This document shows, piece after piece, positions 8,363-18,105 of a DNA stretch of 64,000 nucleotides. A program made the translations under genes and the position numbers. Origin of the DNA: Beggiatoa leptomitoformis (GTDB lineage Bacteria; Pseudomonadota; Gammaproteobacteria; Beggiatoales; Beggiatoaceae); assembly GCF_001305575.3 (NCBI RefSeq), contig NZ_CP012373.2:2046001-2110000 (forward strand), given 5' to 3'. Positions within the stretch are counted from its first letter, which is position 1. The number at the start of each line of letters is the position of its first letter. The notes beneath the pieces are model-generated. The model was not told the origin of the DNA and made no database searches. It was given only the letters and a program-made list of their open reading frames with translations.

Positions 8363-9001
8363 TTATCCGCCAAATAATGACCATAATTCTTTACCCGCCA
8401 TAATCGCCCCACCAATAAGCACGGTAAAATAAATAATTGTCAGGATGTTCATAATATAGCCAGCTAGCACGAAATAGCCATCTTTTTGCAGCATACCAAC
8501 GGCTAGTAAAAGAATAGCAAGCCCCGGTAGGGTATTGGAAAAAGGAACAAATCCAAAAGGGAAAATCAGCAGGATACCACCGAGTAACAGCATAAAGCCG
8601 TTAAACTGTAAGGCGGTTGTACTTTGGGTTAATTGTTCTAAGCGAGCATGAGAAAATTTATCTATTTTTTCAAAAATATGCGCGCTTTTTTCTAAGGCGG
8701 TATTGAGAAAATCTTTTGGAATCGATTTTTGCATGAGTTTTTCGGGCAACCAAGGTAGGCGGTTGGTGAGTAATCCGATACTAATCAGTATAATCAATGC
8801 GCCAAAAACCGTGCTAACACCGGGAATAGACACGGGAATTAAAAACGGAATCGTCAGAAAAATACAAAAAATTAATAAGCCTTGTTCGCCAATTTCTTCT
8901 AATAATTGACGTAACGTTAAACTGCCTTCAGGTAGATGGCTGGCAATCTCGGTGAGCGTGATGGACAGTTTTTTTTCAATGGGTTTTAGTTCAATAGACA
9001 T
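8363..9001 (-). CDS. ExoD-family membrane protein, 212 aa
   Basis: Integral inner-membrane protein. A polar N-terminus with SLTLRQLLEEIGEQG (residues 27-41) is followed by a hydrophobic IFLTIPFLIPVSIPGVSTVFG segment and at least three further membrane segments. The L..LL..IGE.G....I.L..PFL.P.P.PG pattern and length match ExoD, named for an exopolysaccharide phenotype in Rhizobium. The molecular function is unknown, and no polysaccharide genes are adjacent here. Start ATG at 8999-9001. Confidence 0.87.
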   Translation of the reverse strand: MSIELKPIEKKLSITLTEIASHLPEGSLTLRQLLEEIGEQGLLIFCIFLTIPFLIPVSIPGVSTVFGALIILISIGLLTNRLPWLPEKLMQKSIPKDFLNTALEKSAHIFEKIDKFSHARLEQLTQSTTALQFNGFMLLLGGILLIFPFGFVPFSNTLPGLAILLLAVGMLQKDGYFVLAGYIMNILTIIYFTVLIGGAIMAGKELWSLFGG

Positions 9002-9117
9002 AAGTGTTTAGCGGTTGAGATGGAAAGAAACGGCTATTTATCGCAGGGCAATAAATAGCAGTCGGTGGGAGCAGAATGGAATAATATCCATCCTAGGTAT
9101 TTAATTTATTCATTTAT

Positions 9118-12100
9118 CTAAAATATAAATTGTCCCCCAATATCAGTATTAACCAGTAGTTCAGCCCCGCCTGCGGTATAGCGGTTATATGAAGCGGTTC
9201 CTATGGTTTCTACACCTGAATTTGTCCAGCCGTCGTTAGAAACCACAAAACTTTGCGCGTTGCCTTCTATCATCAATCGATTGTTATCCGAAATGTTTAA
9301 CACATCTTGAACACTTAGGCGCAGTTGGCTGTTGCTGGTACTGGTGCTTCGTAAATCAATAACATCAATGCCTGTAAGCGCAAATCCTTCTCCCGCAGGT
9401 AAGCTGCTATTTTGTAATAAATCTAAACTTTGTGACCCCACTAATTTTAGGGTGTCTTGACCTTCTTCACCGCGTAACACTGCATTTTTAACGGTGCTGG
9501 GGTCAAAAAGAAATAAATCGTCACCTGTGCCGCCCAGAAAAATATCATTACCTGTCGGTGCTTGAAAAGTATCATTCCCGCCCAGTCCTAAAATAATATC
9601 GTCTCCACCAGTACCGCGTAGATTATCGGCTACTGCCGTTCCATGAGTAACATTGTTACTTTCCACCGTTACCGTTGTTTCACTGTTATGACCTTGTCCA
9701 TCACTGAGAATATAGTTAAAACGCACACTCTCAAATTGATTGCTAGCAAGTGCATCAACAAATAGTTGAATTTCATTATTATTCAGTAATTTAACCGTCA
9801 CACCATCATCTGGATTATCAATTACTTGAGTGATTTGTAGCACATCGGTGGAATCAGGGTCGTTGTCATTGCTAAGGAGGTCTGCACTGGCGATAAAAAC
9901 CGTTTGATTAAATGGCGCATCAATGGTGTCTGGCGTGGCAACGGGTGGACTGTTTGCATCGACCACCGTGACGGCAACCGTTGCACTGTCAAATTTTCCT
10001 TTTCCATCGCCAATACTGTATTGAAAACCAGCCGTACCAACAAAGTTGACATCAGGAGTGAAGGAAACAGAGCCATCTAATGCAAACAATACTTGACCAT
10101 TTACCGCATTACCCAACGCAATAACGGTTAATGGGTCATTATCTGGGTCGCTATCATTCGCTAATAATGTCGTAACGGGAATAATGATAGCTTGATTTTT
10201 GGCCGTCGTTAGTTGTGTTGGGTCTAAATCATCTACGGCGACAGGCGGCGCGTTTTCCGCAAAAACGCTCACAGTCGCGCTAGCTGTCGCACCTTGTCCA
10301 TCGTCAATTGTATAAGTAAATTGGTCTGTACCGTTGTAGTCCGTCTCAGGGGTGTAGATGACATTTCCATCGGCATCAAGTGCAACTGTTCCATGGGTTG
10401 CTGTGCCAACGCTTACGATTTGTAAGGTATCACCATCAGGGTCGCTATCATTGGCTAATAATAATGCCGCATTCAAGGTTAAGGATTGGTTAGTGATATA
10501 CGTATTGGTGTTTGAGTCGGCATCATCCACTGCAATAGGCATTTGGTTTGCCATCACGTCAACCGTTACACTCGCACTACTGGTTTTACCTTGCGTATCG
10601 CTGATTGTGTAGTTAAAGGTTGCAAGCCCTGAAAAATCTGCCGTTGGTGTAAAAAGGACTGTGCCAGTACTGGTGAGTTGCACGGTGCCGTTGCTGGCAT
10701 TACTCACTGTTGTGACTTGTAAAATATCGCCTGATTGCGCAGGAATATCATTATTTAACAATAAATTGCTGGCAATTTCTAACGGGGTATTGTGTGGGGT
10801 GCTAAAAGTATCATTAAGAGCTTGTGGTTGCTCGTCAGGCAGTGGAAGCACTTGAATTTGTACCGTTGCCGTGCTGTTTTTTACCCCGTCCGAGACGTTA
10901 TAGGTAAATTGGGCATTGCCTACAAAATTAGCGGTAGGCGTAAAAATGAGATTCCCTATTGCATCTTGTGTTAGCGTGCCATTACTCGCCCCGCCAAACG
11001 AAGCGATATTTAATGGCTGACCTTCAGGGTCTGTGTCGTTACTTAATAATGCTGAGGGGGCAATGACTAAAAAACTATTTTCTGCGACGCTAAAATTATC
11101 AGTCACCGCGACAGGGGGCAGGTTGACGGGAAGCGTGTCACCCTGCAAGCTCACAATGGCACTCGCATTGCCACCGCGTCCGTCGCTTATTGTATAAGTA
11201 AAACTGGCGTTACCTGTAAAATCCGCGCTACGGCTAAACAGAATATTGCCTGCATTGTCTAGTGTAGCCGTTCCCCCTGTTAATGAATTAACGGAGGTAA
11301 TGGTTAAAACATCGCCGTTTGGGTCACTATCATTGGCTAACAAGCGCGCTCCTAAAATCAGAACGCTATCGGCTGAGCCTATTTGTAACACGCCATCATT
11401 AGTCGCTATCGGACTGATATTATTATCAACGGGTATATCAGGGTCGGGAATTGTTGGGTCGGGGGTATCTGGCGTATTTCCTGCCGTGATGGTGACAACT
11501 CCCCGACTGGTGCTATTTTCTGCCTGCCCATCACTCACGATATATTCAAAACGTCCACCGCTAAAGTTAAACGCGGGTGTAAACGTAATCATGCCATTTG
11601 GAAGCAAAGTAACAACGCCATTTTCTGCATTATCAACGCCGATGATTACAAGCGGTTGCGCCTCTATGTCACTATCATTACTTAATAATTGGGTAACAGG
11701 AATCGTAATGCTGGCTTGTCCAGCTCCTTCTACTGTGTCCGCTACCACTAAGGGGGCATCATTAACAGCGGTTACATTAACGCGAACAGTTGTACTGCTG
11801 CGTACCCCTGCATTATCTTGTACTACATAGGTAAATTCTGTTTCACCATTAAAATTAGGTGTTGGTTGAAAGCTAATGCTGTTATCCGCGTTGAGTACCA
11901 CAGCCCCTTGTGTCCCTAAAGACCCTAGTGTATTGGGGATGGTGTTCACCTGATAAATAGACAGGCTGTCGCCATCTACGCTATCTACATCAATATCATT
12001 TGCTAATAAAACGCTGGCGGGAATAGTTAAACTAGAATCTTCTGCAACGCTTAAAACGCTAGGGTCAGACAATTCATTATAGTGGTCACGCACGGCTTGT

Positions 12101-13470
12101 GGTGCGTCGTTCATTGCGGCAACCGTTAGTACGATGGTAACGGGTTCTGTCTGTCCTGCGGGTAAATAACTAAAACTATCCGTGCCATGAAAATCAGCAG
12201 GGGGAATATAATCCACTGTTCCATCAGGCTGTAATAATAAATCGCCCCCCGCATTGGTTTTAATGGGTAATTCGTCACCTGTTTTGATGTTCGGCATTAT
12301 CACTTGTGGACGCGACACGTTCACTTCCACAAAAATAAAGGGTTCTGTGCTGGTAAATCGATAGGCAAAGGTATCTGTTCCCGAAAATCCTGCATTGGGT
12401 TGATAGGTAAATGAACCATCTTGATTATTAAATACAAAGCCATTGCTACCTTGCAATAATTCTGTATCAGCACGGATTAACTCGGGTTCAGAAAATAAAA
12501 CAGGGGTAATCAGCGCGTAATCTTCTGTCAATTGATTAGCATCGTCGTCGACAGTCGGTGGTGTTGGAGGCAATGGTTCAAGCACGGTGACTAATAACGC
12601 ATCATTACTGGTTATGTTTGTATTATTGTTGCTTACACCCTCATTATTTAAAGCCTCATCATTGAGATTAAATGCGGTGTGAATAGCATGATTTAGCCGT
12701 GTTTCTGTTGGTGATGAAGAATGTAACGCACCTGTCAACGGTATCTGTGCATCAGGCGAAAATATAGTAAACGCATTACGTCCTAAACTTTCCGTGGCAT
12801 TATTGGGGTTTGCGTTATCTGTATTTTTATCATCTACCGTTTGCTCTTTATTCTCTGCATGAGTGGTGCGAAGCAACTCCTCTTTTTCAGTATTTGCAGG
12901 ATTGAGTGGCAGTAAAAATGCCCGAAATCCATTAATAAACTCGGGAGAAGCCAACTCCATAAATGGAACACCCGTTAGAGGAATTTCAATCCGTGTACCT
13001 GTTACATAGACGGTGAATGGATCACCAGTAAGCGGACTAATATCAATCAACCCTGAAATATGTAAAACGGTTGTATCACCGTGTTCATTAACTGCCATAT
13101 CCAGTTCGCTACCACGAATACCAATTGTGGCCGAAGGGGTTTTAATCGTTGTATGTTGCCCGCGTTCATCACCGCCAATTTTTCCGCTAATAAACCGAAA
13201 AAATCCTATAAAAACATTCGTCTCTAATTCACCATGATGTGCTTCTGGTTGATAATTAAACTTATCAAGACTGGCTTTAGACAAAGGGCCTAATTGAAAT
13301 AATGTACCATCAGTCAGCGTGATTTTAATGTATGCCCGCTTACCTGTTTCAATAGTATCACCCTCATAAATAGGGTCACCTTGAACCAGTATTCGACCAC
13401 TGCCATCCGCTCCAACTGCTTTAATAGCCGTGTCCACAACCGTTGTAACAATACCAACTTGCTTTGCCAT
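9118..13470 (-). CDS. giant secreted protein: FecR-like domain, about ten Ig/cadherin-like repeats, RTX tail; 1450 aa
   Basis: No classical signal peptide. Residues about 18-165 form a FecR-like domain (GDPIYEGDTIETG, then TPSATIGIRGSEL). A low-complexity Asn/Thr-rich linker (about 200-300) follows. From about 305 to 1240 there are roughly ten tandem beta-sandwich repeats of 85-100 residues, most with PPVAVDD at the start, LLANDSDPDGD in the middle and F.G...F.Y..SDG at the end, as in VCBS/cadherin-like adhesins. Acidic NDxDPxxD loops probably bind Ca2+. Near residue 1270 are RTX-type nonapeptides (GTGGDDIILGLGGND, GGTGDDLF), which point to type I secretion. It is probably a surface adhesin or matrix protein. 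No ABC exporter genes are adjacent. Confidence 0.9.
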   Translation of the reverse strand: MAKQVGIVTTVVDTAIKAVGADGSGRILVQGDPIYEGDTIETGKRAYIKITLTDGTLFQLGPLSKASLDKFNYQPEAHHGELETNVFIGFFRFISGKIGGDERGQHTTIKTPSATIGIRGSELDMAVNEHGDTTVLHISGLIDISPLTGDPFTVYVTGTRIEIPLTGVPFMELASPEFINGFRAFLLPLNPANTEKEELLRTTHAENKEQTVDDKNTDNANPNNATESLGRNAFTIFSPDAQIPLTGALHSSSPTETRLNHAIHTAFNLNDEALNNEGVSNNNTNITSNDALLVTVLEPLPPTPPTVDDDANQLTEDYALITPVLFSEPELIRADTELLQGSNGFVFNNQDGSFTYQPNAGFSGTDTFAYRFTSTEPFIFVEVNVSRPQVIMPNIKTGDELPIKTNAGGDLLLQPDGTVDYIPPADFHGTDSFSYLPAGQTEPVTIVLTVAAMNDAPQAVRDHYNELSDPSVLSVAEDSSLTIPASVLLANDIDVDSVDGDSLSIYQVNTIPNTLGSLGTQGAVVLNADNSISFQPTPNFNGETEFTYVVQDNAGVRSSTTVRVNVTAVNDAPLVVADTVEGAGQASITIPVTQLLSNDSDIEAQPLVIIGVDNAENGVVTLLPNGMITFTPAFNFSGGRFEYIVSDGQAENSTSRGVVTITAGNTPDTPDPTIPDPDIPVDNNISPIATNDGVLQIGSADSVLILGARLLANDSDPNGDVLTITSVNSLTGGTATLDNAGNILFSRSADFTGNASFTYTISDGRGGNASAIVSLQGDTLPVNLPPVAVTDNFSVAENSFLVIAPSALLSNDTDPEGQPLNIASFGGASNGTLTQDAIGNLIFTPTANFVGNAQFTYNVSDGVKNSTATVQIQVLPLPDEQPQALNDTFSTPHNTPLEIASNLLLNNDIPAQSGDILQVTTVSNASNGTVQLTSTGTVLFTPTADFSGLATFNYTISDTQGKTSSASVTVDVMANQMPIAVDDADSNTNTYITNQSLTLNAALLLANDSDPDGDTLQIVSVGTATHGTVALDADGNVIYTPETDYNGTDQFTYTIDDGQGATASATVSVFAENAPPVAVDDLDPTQLTTAKNQAIIIPVTTLLANDSDPDNDPLTVIALGNAVNGQVLFALDGSVSFTPDVNFVGTAGFQYSIGDGKGKFDSATVAVTVVDANSPPVATPDTIDAPFNQTVFIASADLLSNDNDPDSTDVLQITQVIDNPDDGVTVKLLNNNEIQLFVDALASNQFESVRFNYILSDGQGHNSETTVTVESNNVTHGTAVADNLRGTGGDDIILGLGGNDTFQAPTGNDIFLGGTGDDLFLFDPSTVKNAVLRGEEGQDTLKLVGSQSLDLLQNSSLPAGEGFALTGIDVIDLRSTSTSNSQLRLSVQDVLNISDNNRLMIEGNAQSFVVSNDGWTNSGVETIGTASYNRYTAGGAELLVNTDIGGQFIF

Positions 13471-13836
13471 TTTTCGTCACCCGCACAAATACAAAAGTAA
13501 TTGCTGTTATTAAAGCACAACTTATTGAGAGTTTATAATGCAATGTGTACCTACTTGCTTAAATTTTAAGTAGTGCTAAACAAGTTAAGGGTTTGTGGCA
13601 CATCATCAGATAATGTCATTGATAGACAATGATTGAGGAATTTGAACTACGACACCGTCGTTTTTTAATATTTATATAGCCACATCGCGCTTATTATTAT
13701 CATGATGTGAATAGTTTTTAGTTTACGAGCGTTTGCGGGTATGTTTAGGCGGGTTATTTAGCCGTTTTTATAAGGGATTGACCACAGATGGATACCACCG
13801 CTTAACACAGTGATATCCAATAGAAATATAATGCAC
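13471..13836. other. intergenic region, 366 bp
   Basis: Upstream region of the giant RTX gene and 3' region of the lytic transglycosylase gene. It contains one dispersed hairpin (13790-13818) close to the transglycosylase stop. No other feature recognised. Confidence 0.5.
13790..13818. repeat. dispersed hairpin repeat, copy 2
   Basis: Arms ggataccaccg and cagtgatatcc around a cttaaca loop, 18 nt past the stop of the minus-strand transglycosylase gene. Confidence 0.65.
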
Positions 13837-14601
13837 CTACATATTGCGATAAGCATCATACAACCCTAATACGCGCGTGACATAACCACGGGTTTCTTTA
13901 TAAGGCGGAATTTGGTTGCCGTATTTAATCACCGCGTTTTCACCCGCGTTATAGGCGGCAATTGCTAATTGCTTATTATATTGAAACATTTCTAATAAAT
14001 CTTTTAAATAGCGCGCCCCACCCGCCATATTATCCGCTGGATCGGTGCGGTCAGATACACCATAACGTGCAGCGGTTGCAGGCATGAGTTGCATAAGTCC
14101 TACCGCTCCTTTTGGTGAAACCGCATTAGGGTTATAAGCAGATTCTGCATGAATAACCGCATGAAGTAATTCTGGTTCTAGCTGTGTTTGGGCAGCAATT
14201 TGATTCACTAAATCTTTATAATCTTGATATTTACTGATGATAGTTTTTGGCGCGTAAGTCACCCCTAGCTGGTTATAATACAGATTTTGAATATTGCTAG
14301 GGCCTTCATAAATCAGCTCGTAACGATTGTCTTTTGGTGTATCCGTCAGATGGACAATGCCTAATGAGTCAACAAATTTGTAAATACGAAAGGCTTTGCC
14401 CGTTGTTTTGGTGCTTGCTTTTACTTTTGCAGTTTGTGCGGCATTACGTTTAGGGGGAACATCAGTAAAATGTATCAACCCTTTAGAATCCGTATAACGA
14501 TAAATTTCTTTTGCAATACAGTCGGATGCTAGCGTTACGTTAAAAAGTAACAATACGCTAGGCAAACAGCAAGTATAAAATAAGTGTTGTCGTTTTTTCA
14601 T
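13837..14601 (-). CDS. lytic transglycosylase (SLT domain) with two DUF4124 repeats, 254 aa
   Basis: Cleaves the peptidoglycan glycan strand in the periplasm. A signal peptide with hydrophobic core spans residues about 9-27. Two short DUF4124-type units follow (IYRYTDSKGLIHFTDVPP, residues 33-50; IYKFVDSLGIVHLTDTP, 73-89). The catalytic SLT domain starts near 125. The acid is Glu153 in VIHAESAYNPNAVS, followed by GAVGLMQLMPATA (166-178) and YNAGENAV. The duplicated DUF4124 is a small beta module often found on envelope proteins. It stands alone between the giant RTX gene and a repeat-bearing region. Confidence 0.93.
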   Translation of the reverse strand: MKKRQHLFYTCCLPSVLLLFNVTLASDCIAKEIYRYTDSKGLIHFTDVPPKRNAAQTAKVKASTKTTGKAFRIYKFVDSLGIVHLTDTPKDNRYELIYEGPSNIQNLYYNQLGVTYAPKTIISKYQDYKDLVNQIAAQTQLEPELLHAVIHAESAYNPNAVSPKGAVGLMQLMPATAARYGVSDRTDPADNMAGGARYLKDLLEMFQYNKQLAIAAYNAGENAVIKYGNQIPPYKETRGYVTRVLGLYDAYRNM

Positions 14602-14781
14602 AGCAAAGTACCTAGTTTTTCTGCTTTCTTGTCTTCTTTACAAAAGAGATTAAATAGTAATAATAACCTTTTGTAAAGCGTAGCTTTCATATATGGCAAT
14701 TAAGTGTCATACATGGCTAAAAAACGACAAAATGGGTCAGTTTTTGCGTATTTTTGCCGATTCTAAAATAGCCCGCAAAAG

Positions 14782-15738
14782 TTATACCCTTAATACAATT
14801 TTACCGCGCGTGTGTAACAATTCAGATACTTCATGCGCTTTGGCAACATCGGCTAAGGGATACACTGCATCAATATGAATTTGTAGTTGTTCTTGTTCAA
14901 ATAGTTGGCAAATATGCTCTAATTGCATCACATTGGGTTCAACAAAAACATAGTGAAAGTCAAAAGGATATTTTTGTTCTTCAGGAAGTTGTTCAACAAT
15001 AGAGACAAGCACACCACCTTTTTTGACACACGTTTGTCCTGCATATAATGCCCCACCACCAACACAATCAAACACAACATCCACACCATCTGGTAGGCAT
15101 TCATGCAATCTTGTTGCGAAATTGGGTGTTTCAGTATAATCCAACACTTGCTCAATCCCTAATTGCTTTAAATAATGGCGATGCCGACCACTCGCTACCC
15201 CAATGACCTGCGCACCTATCAGCTTGCCATATTGCACGGCAAATGACCCCACACCACCTGATGCCCCAATGACTAATAAACGCTGTCCTTCTTGTAAATG
15301 GGCGGTGCTATAAATCGCCTGATAAGCCGTTAATGCTGCCAGTGGCACACCTGCGGATTCTTCAAATGTTAAATTTTTCGGACGATAGCTCAAATAGCTT
15401 TCAGGCAGGCTGATATATTCAGCGTATGTTCCCTGTTTAACACAAGGGCGACGGCAATAAGCATATACCTCATCCCCCACTTTAAAACGTCGCGCACTAT
15501 AACCCAACTCTGCCACTACGCCCGCCATTTCCCAGCCTAAAATAAGCGGAAAATGATGGGGAATAAATTCTCTTAACCAGCCCTCGCGGATTTTCCAATC
15601 AACAGGATTGACACCTGCCGCTTTAATCTGAATTAAAACCTCACCTTCATTAATAGCGGGTTTAGGTAATTCAACATACTTAAGTTGTTCACGTCCCCCA
15701 AAATTTTGAATAATAACCGCGTGCATTTTATGATTCAT
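14782..15738 (-). CDS. zinc-independent alcohol dehydrogenase / quinone oxidoreductase family, 318 aa
   Basis: Medium-chain dehydrogenase/reductase of the NADPH:quinone oxidoreductase type. The N-terminal GroES-like domain contains GVNPVDWKIREGW (residues 44-56). The Rossmann domain holds the nucleotide loop GASGGVGSFAVQYGKLIGA near 160-178. The Cys/His zinc ligands of true alcohol dehydrogenases are absent. The ATG at 15738 is preceded by aaggggg, which favours it over an internal Met four codons later. The substrate is not determined, and quinones or enones are usual. The repeat element at 15.8-16.05 kb lies just upstream. Confidence 0.9.
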   Translation of the reverse strand: MNHKMHAVIIQNFGGREQLKYVELPKPAINEGEVLIQIKAAGVNPVDWKIREGWLREFIPHHFPLILGWEMAGVVAELGYSARRFKVGDEVYAYCRRPCVKQGTYAEYISLPESYLSYRPKNLTFEESAGVPLAALTAYQAIYSTAHLQEGQRLLVIGASGGVGSFAVQYGKLIGAQVIGVASGRHRHYLKQLGIEQVLDYTETPNFATRLHECLPDGVDVVFDCVGGGALYAGQTCVKKGGVLVSIVEQLPEEQKYPFDFHYVFVEPNVMQLEHICQLFEQEQLQIHIDAVYPLADVAKAHEVSELLHTRGKIVLRV

Positions 15739-15767
15739 AAAACCCCCTTTAGAAATAGAATTTTATT

Positions 15768-15811
15768 ATTTCACTATATTCATCAAAAGGATGAAGCGAG
15801 ATAGACAGATA
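15768..15811. repeat. 44-bp direct repeat, left copy
   Basis: Begins atttcactatattcatcaaa and ends agatagacagata. It is identical base for base to 16004-16047. The two copies bracket the mobile-element remnant. Confidence 0.9.
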
Positions 15812-16003
15812 TAGTAACCGTATTTTAAAAAGAGAATAAGAAATGACCTATTCAACAGATTTCCGTAAAAAAGTATTGCTCGTTACCAAGCTCTGCTTGG
15901 CGGGTACTTGAACGCCTCACGCTTAAGTCCGCTTGTACTCGGCAAGCGGAGCTTGCAAGGCAGGCATTACCAAGCAGAGCTTGGTAACGAGCAATAACGA
16001 GCA
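15812..16003 (+). mobile_element. truncated IS630-type element with transposase start and palindromic block
   Basis: Begins tagtaaccgtattttaaaaa, the same left end as the 251-bp element at 20414, directly after a TA. An ATG at 15843 opens MTYSTDFRKKVL, matching the N-terminus of IS630-family transposases, and the frame is then lost. A perfect 27-bp inverted repeat follows (15874-15900 with 15970-15996) around a block shared with the 20.5-kb element (15904-15994). No right terminal repeat is present; instead the left flank is repeated. Confidence 0.75.
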
Positions 16004-16047
16004 ATTTCACTATATTCATCAAAAGGATGAAGCGAGATAGACAGATA
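16004..16047. repeat. 44-bp direct repeat, right copy
   Basis: Identical to 15768-15811. It is followed by acactgc, the presumed original right flank of the TA target. Confidence 0.9.
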
Positions 16048-16252
16048 ACACTGCTTGCAGCAATAGCATACACAAATGCTTTCTTTCGCAAAAAAACACA
16101 TGGTCGTGTAAATCTAATGTTGACAGTGATACACAAGTGAGGATAAAGCAAATTTCCCCCCACAAGTAAGACGATTAGGGAAATTTTTTTATGTAAAGAA
16201 ATGCGCTAAAGGCAGAGGAATGGATTTGTAAAACGCACTAATGATGAGACAA

Positions 16253-16280
16253 AGCAAGCACAAATAAATTTGTGCCTGCT
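16253..16280 (-). terminator. hairpin downstream of guaB
   Basis: Stem gcacaaa/tttgtgc extended by agca/tgct across one mismatch, with an ataa-type loop like the trpD terminator. It sits 18 nt beyond the guaB stop. The T-run on the minus strand is weak. Confidence 0.5.
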
Positions 16281-16297
16281 CTTGGTTGCGGTATTTT

Positions 16298-17824
<1,527 letters not shown>

Positions 17825-17942
17825 TTATATCAAGTATAAGTACAAATTTATTTACCTACAACTATCAATTGCTGAATAATCTAGCATATAACCAATTAAT
17901 ATTTATTAAAGTTTTTTAAGAAAAATAGCAGCAACATGTTTA

Positions 17943-17998
17943 AGACCGAATAACACCGTTTAAAGTCGTGGTGTCTGTGTTATTTCTCTAAACGGTCT
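17943..17998. repeat. dispersed hairpin repeat, copy 3, nested in an outer palindrome
   Basis: Inner arms aacaccgtttaaa and cgtggtgtctgtgtt, with outer arms agaccg and cggtct. The inner part belongs to the ccaccgc-ttaa family. Confidence 0.5.
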
Positions 17999-18050
17999 GT
18001 TTTATAAAGGTGACTTTCTCAAGAATCTATGGCATCCATGCCAATAAATA

Positions 18051-18082
18051 AAGGGATGTTGATTTTTCAATCAACATCCCTT
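18051..18082 (-). terminator. terminator downstream of phaC
   Basis: Perfect 12-bp stem aagggatgttga/tcaacatccctt with a short T-rich loop, 23 nt beyond the phaC stop. It is flanked by T/A-rich sequence on both sides. Confidence 0.8.
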
Positions 18083-18105
18083 TTATTCACCACACAAACA
18101 AGGAA

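Larger units (their letters stand above)
15739..16297. other. intergenic region, 559 bp, occupied by a rearranged IS630-type remnant between direct repeats
   Basis: Between the quinone oxidoreductase start and the guaB stop. It contains two 44-bp direct repeats, a partial mobile element and the guaB terminator. The stretch 16048-16250 shows nothing else. Confidence 0.6.

Noticed and set aside
11246-11830. 194-codon plus-strand open frame inside the giant RTX gene
   Set aside because: Lies antisense to tandem Ig-like repeats that clearly encode the minus-strand protein. Its low-complexity Ser/Thr/Val content is a shadow of the repeat.
15843-15900. Complete transposase gene
   Set aside because: Only the first dozen codons (MTYSTDFRKKVL) are present before the frame is lost; treated as an element remnant.
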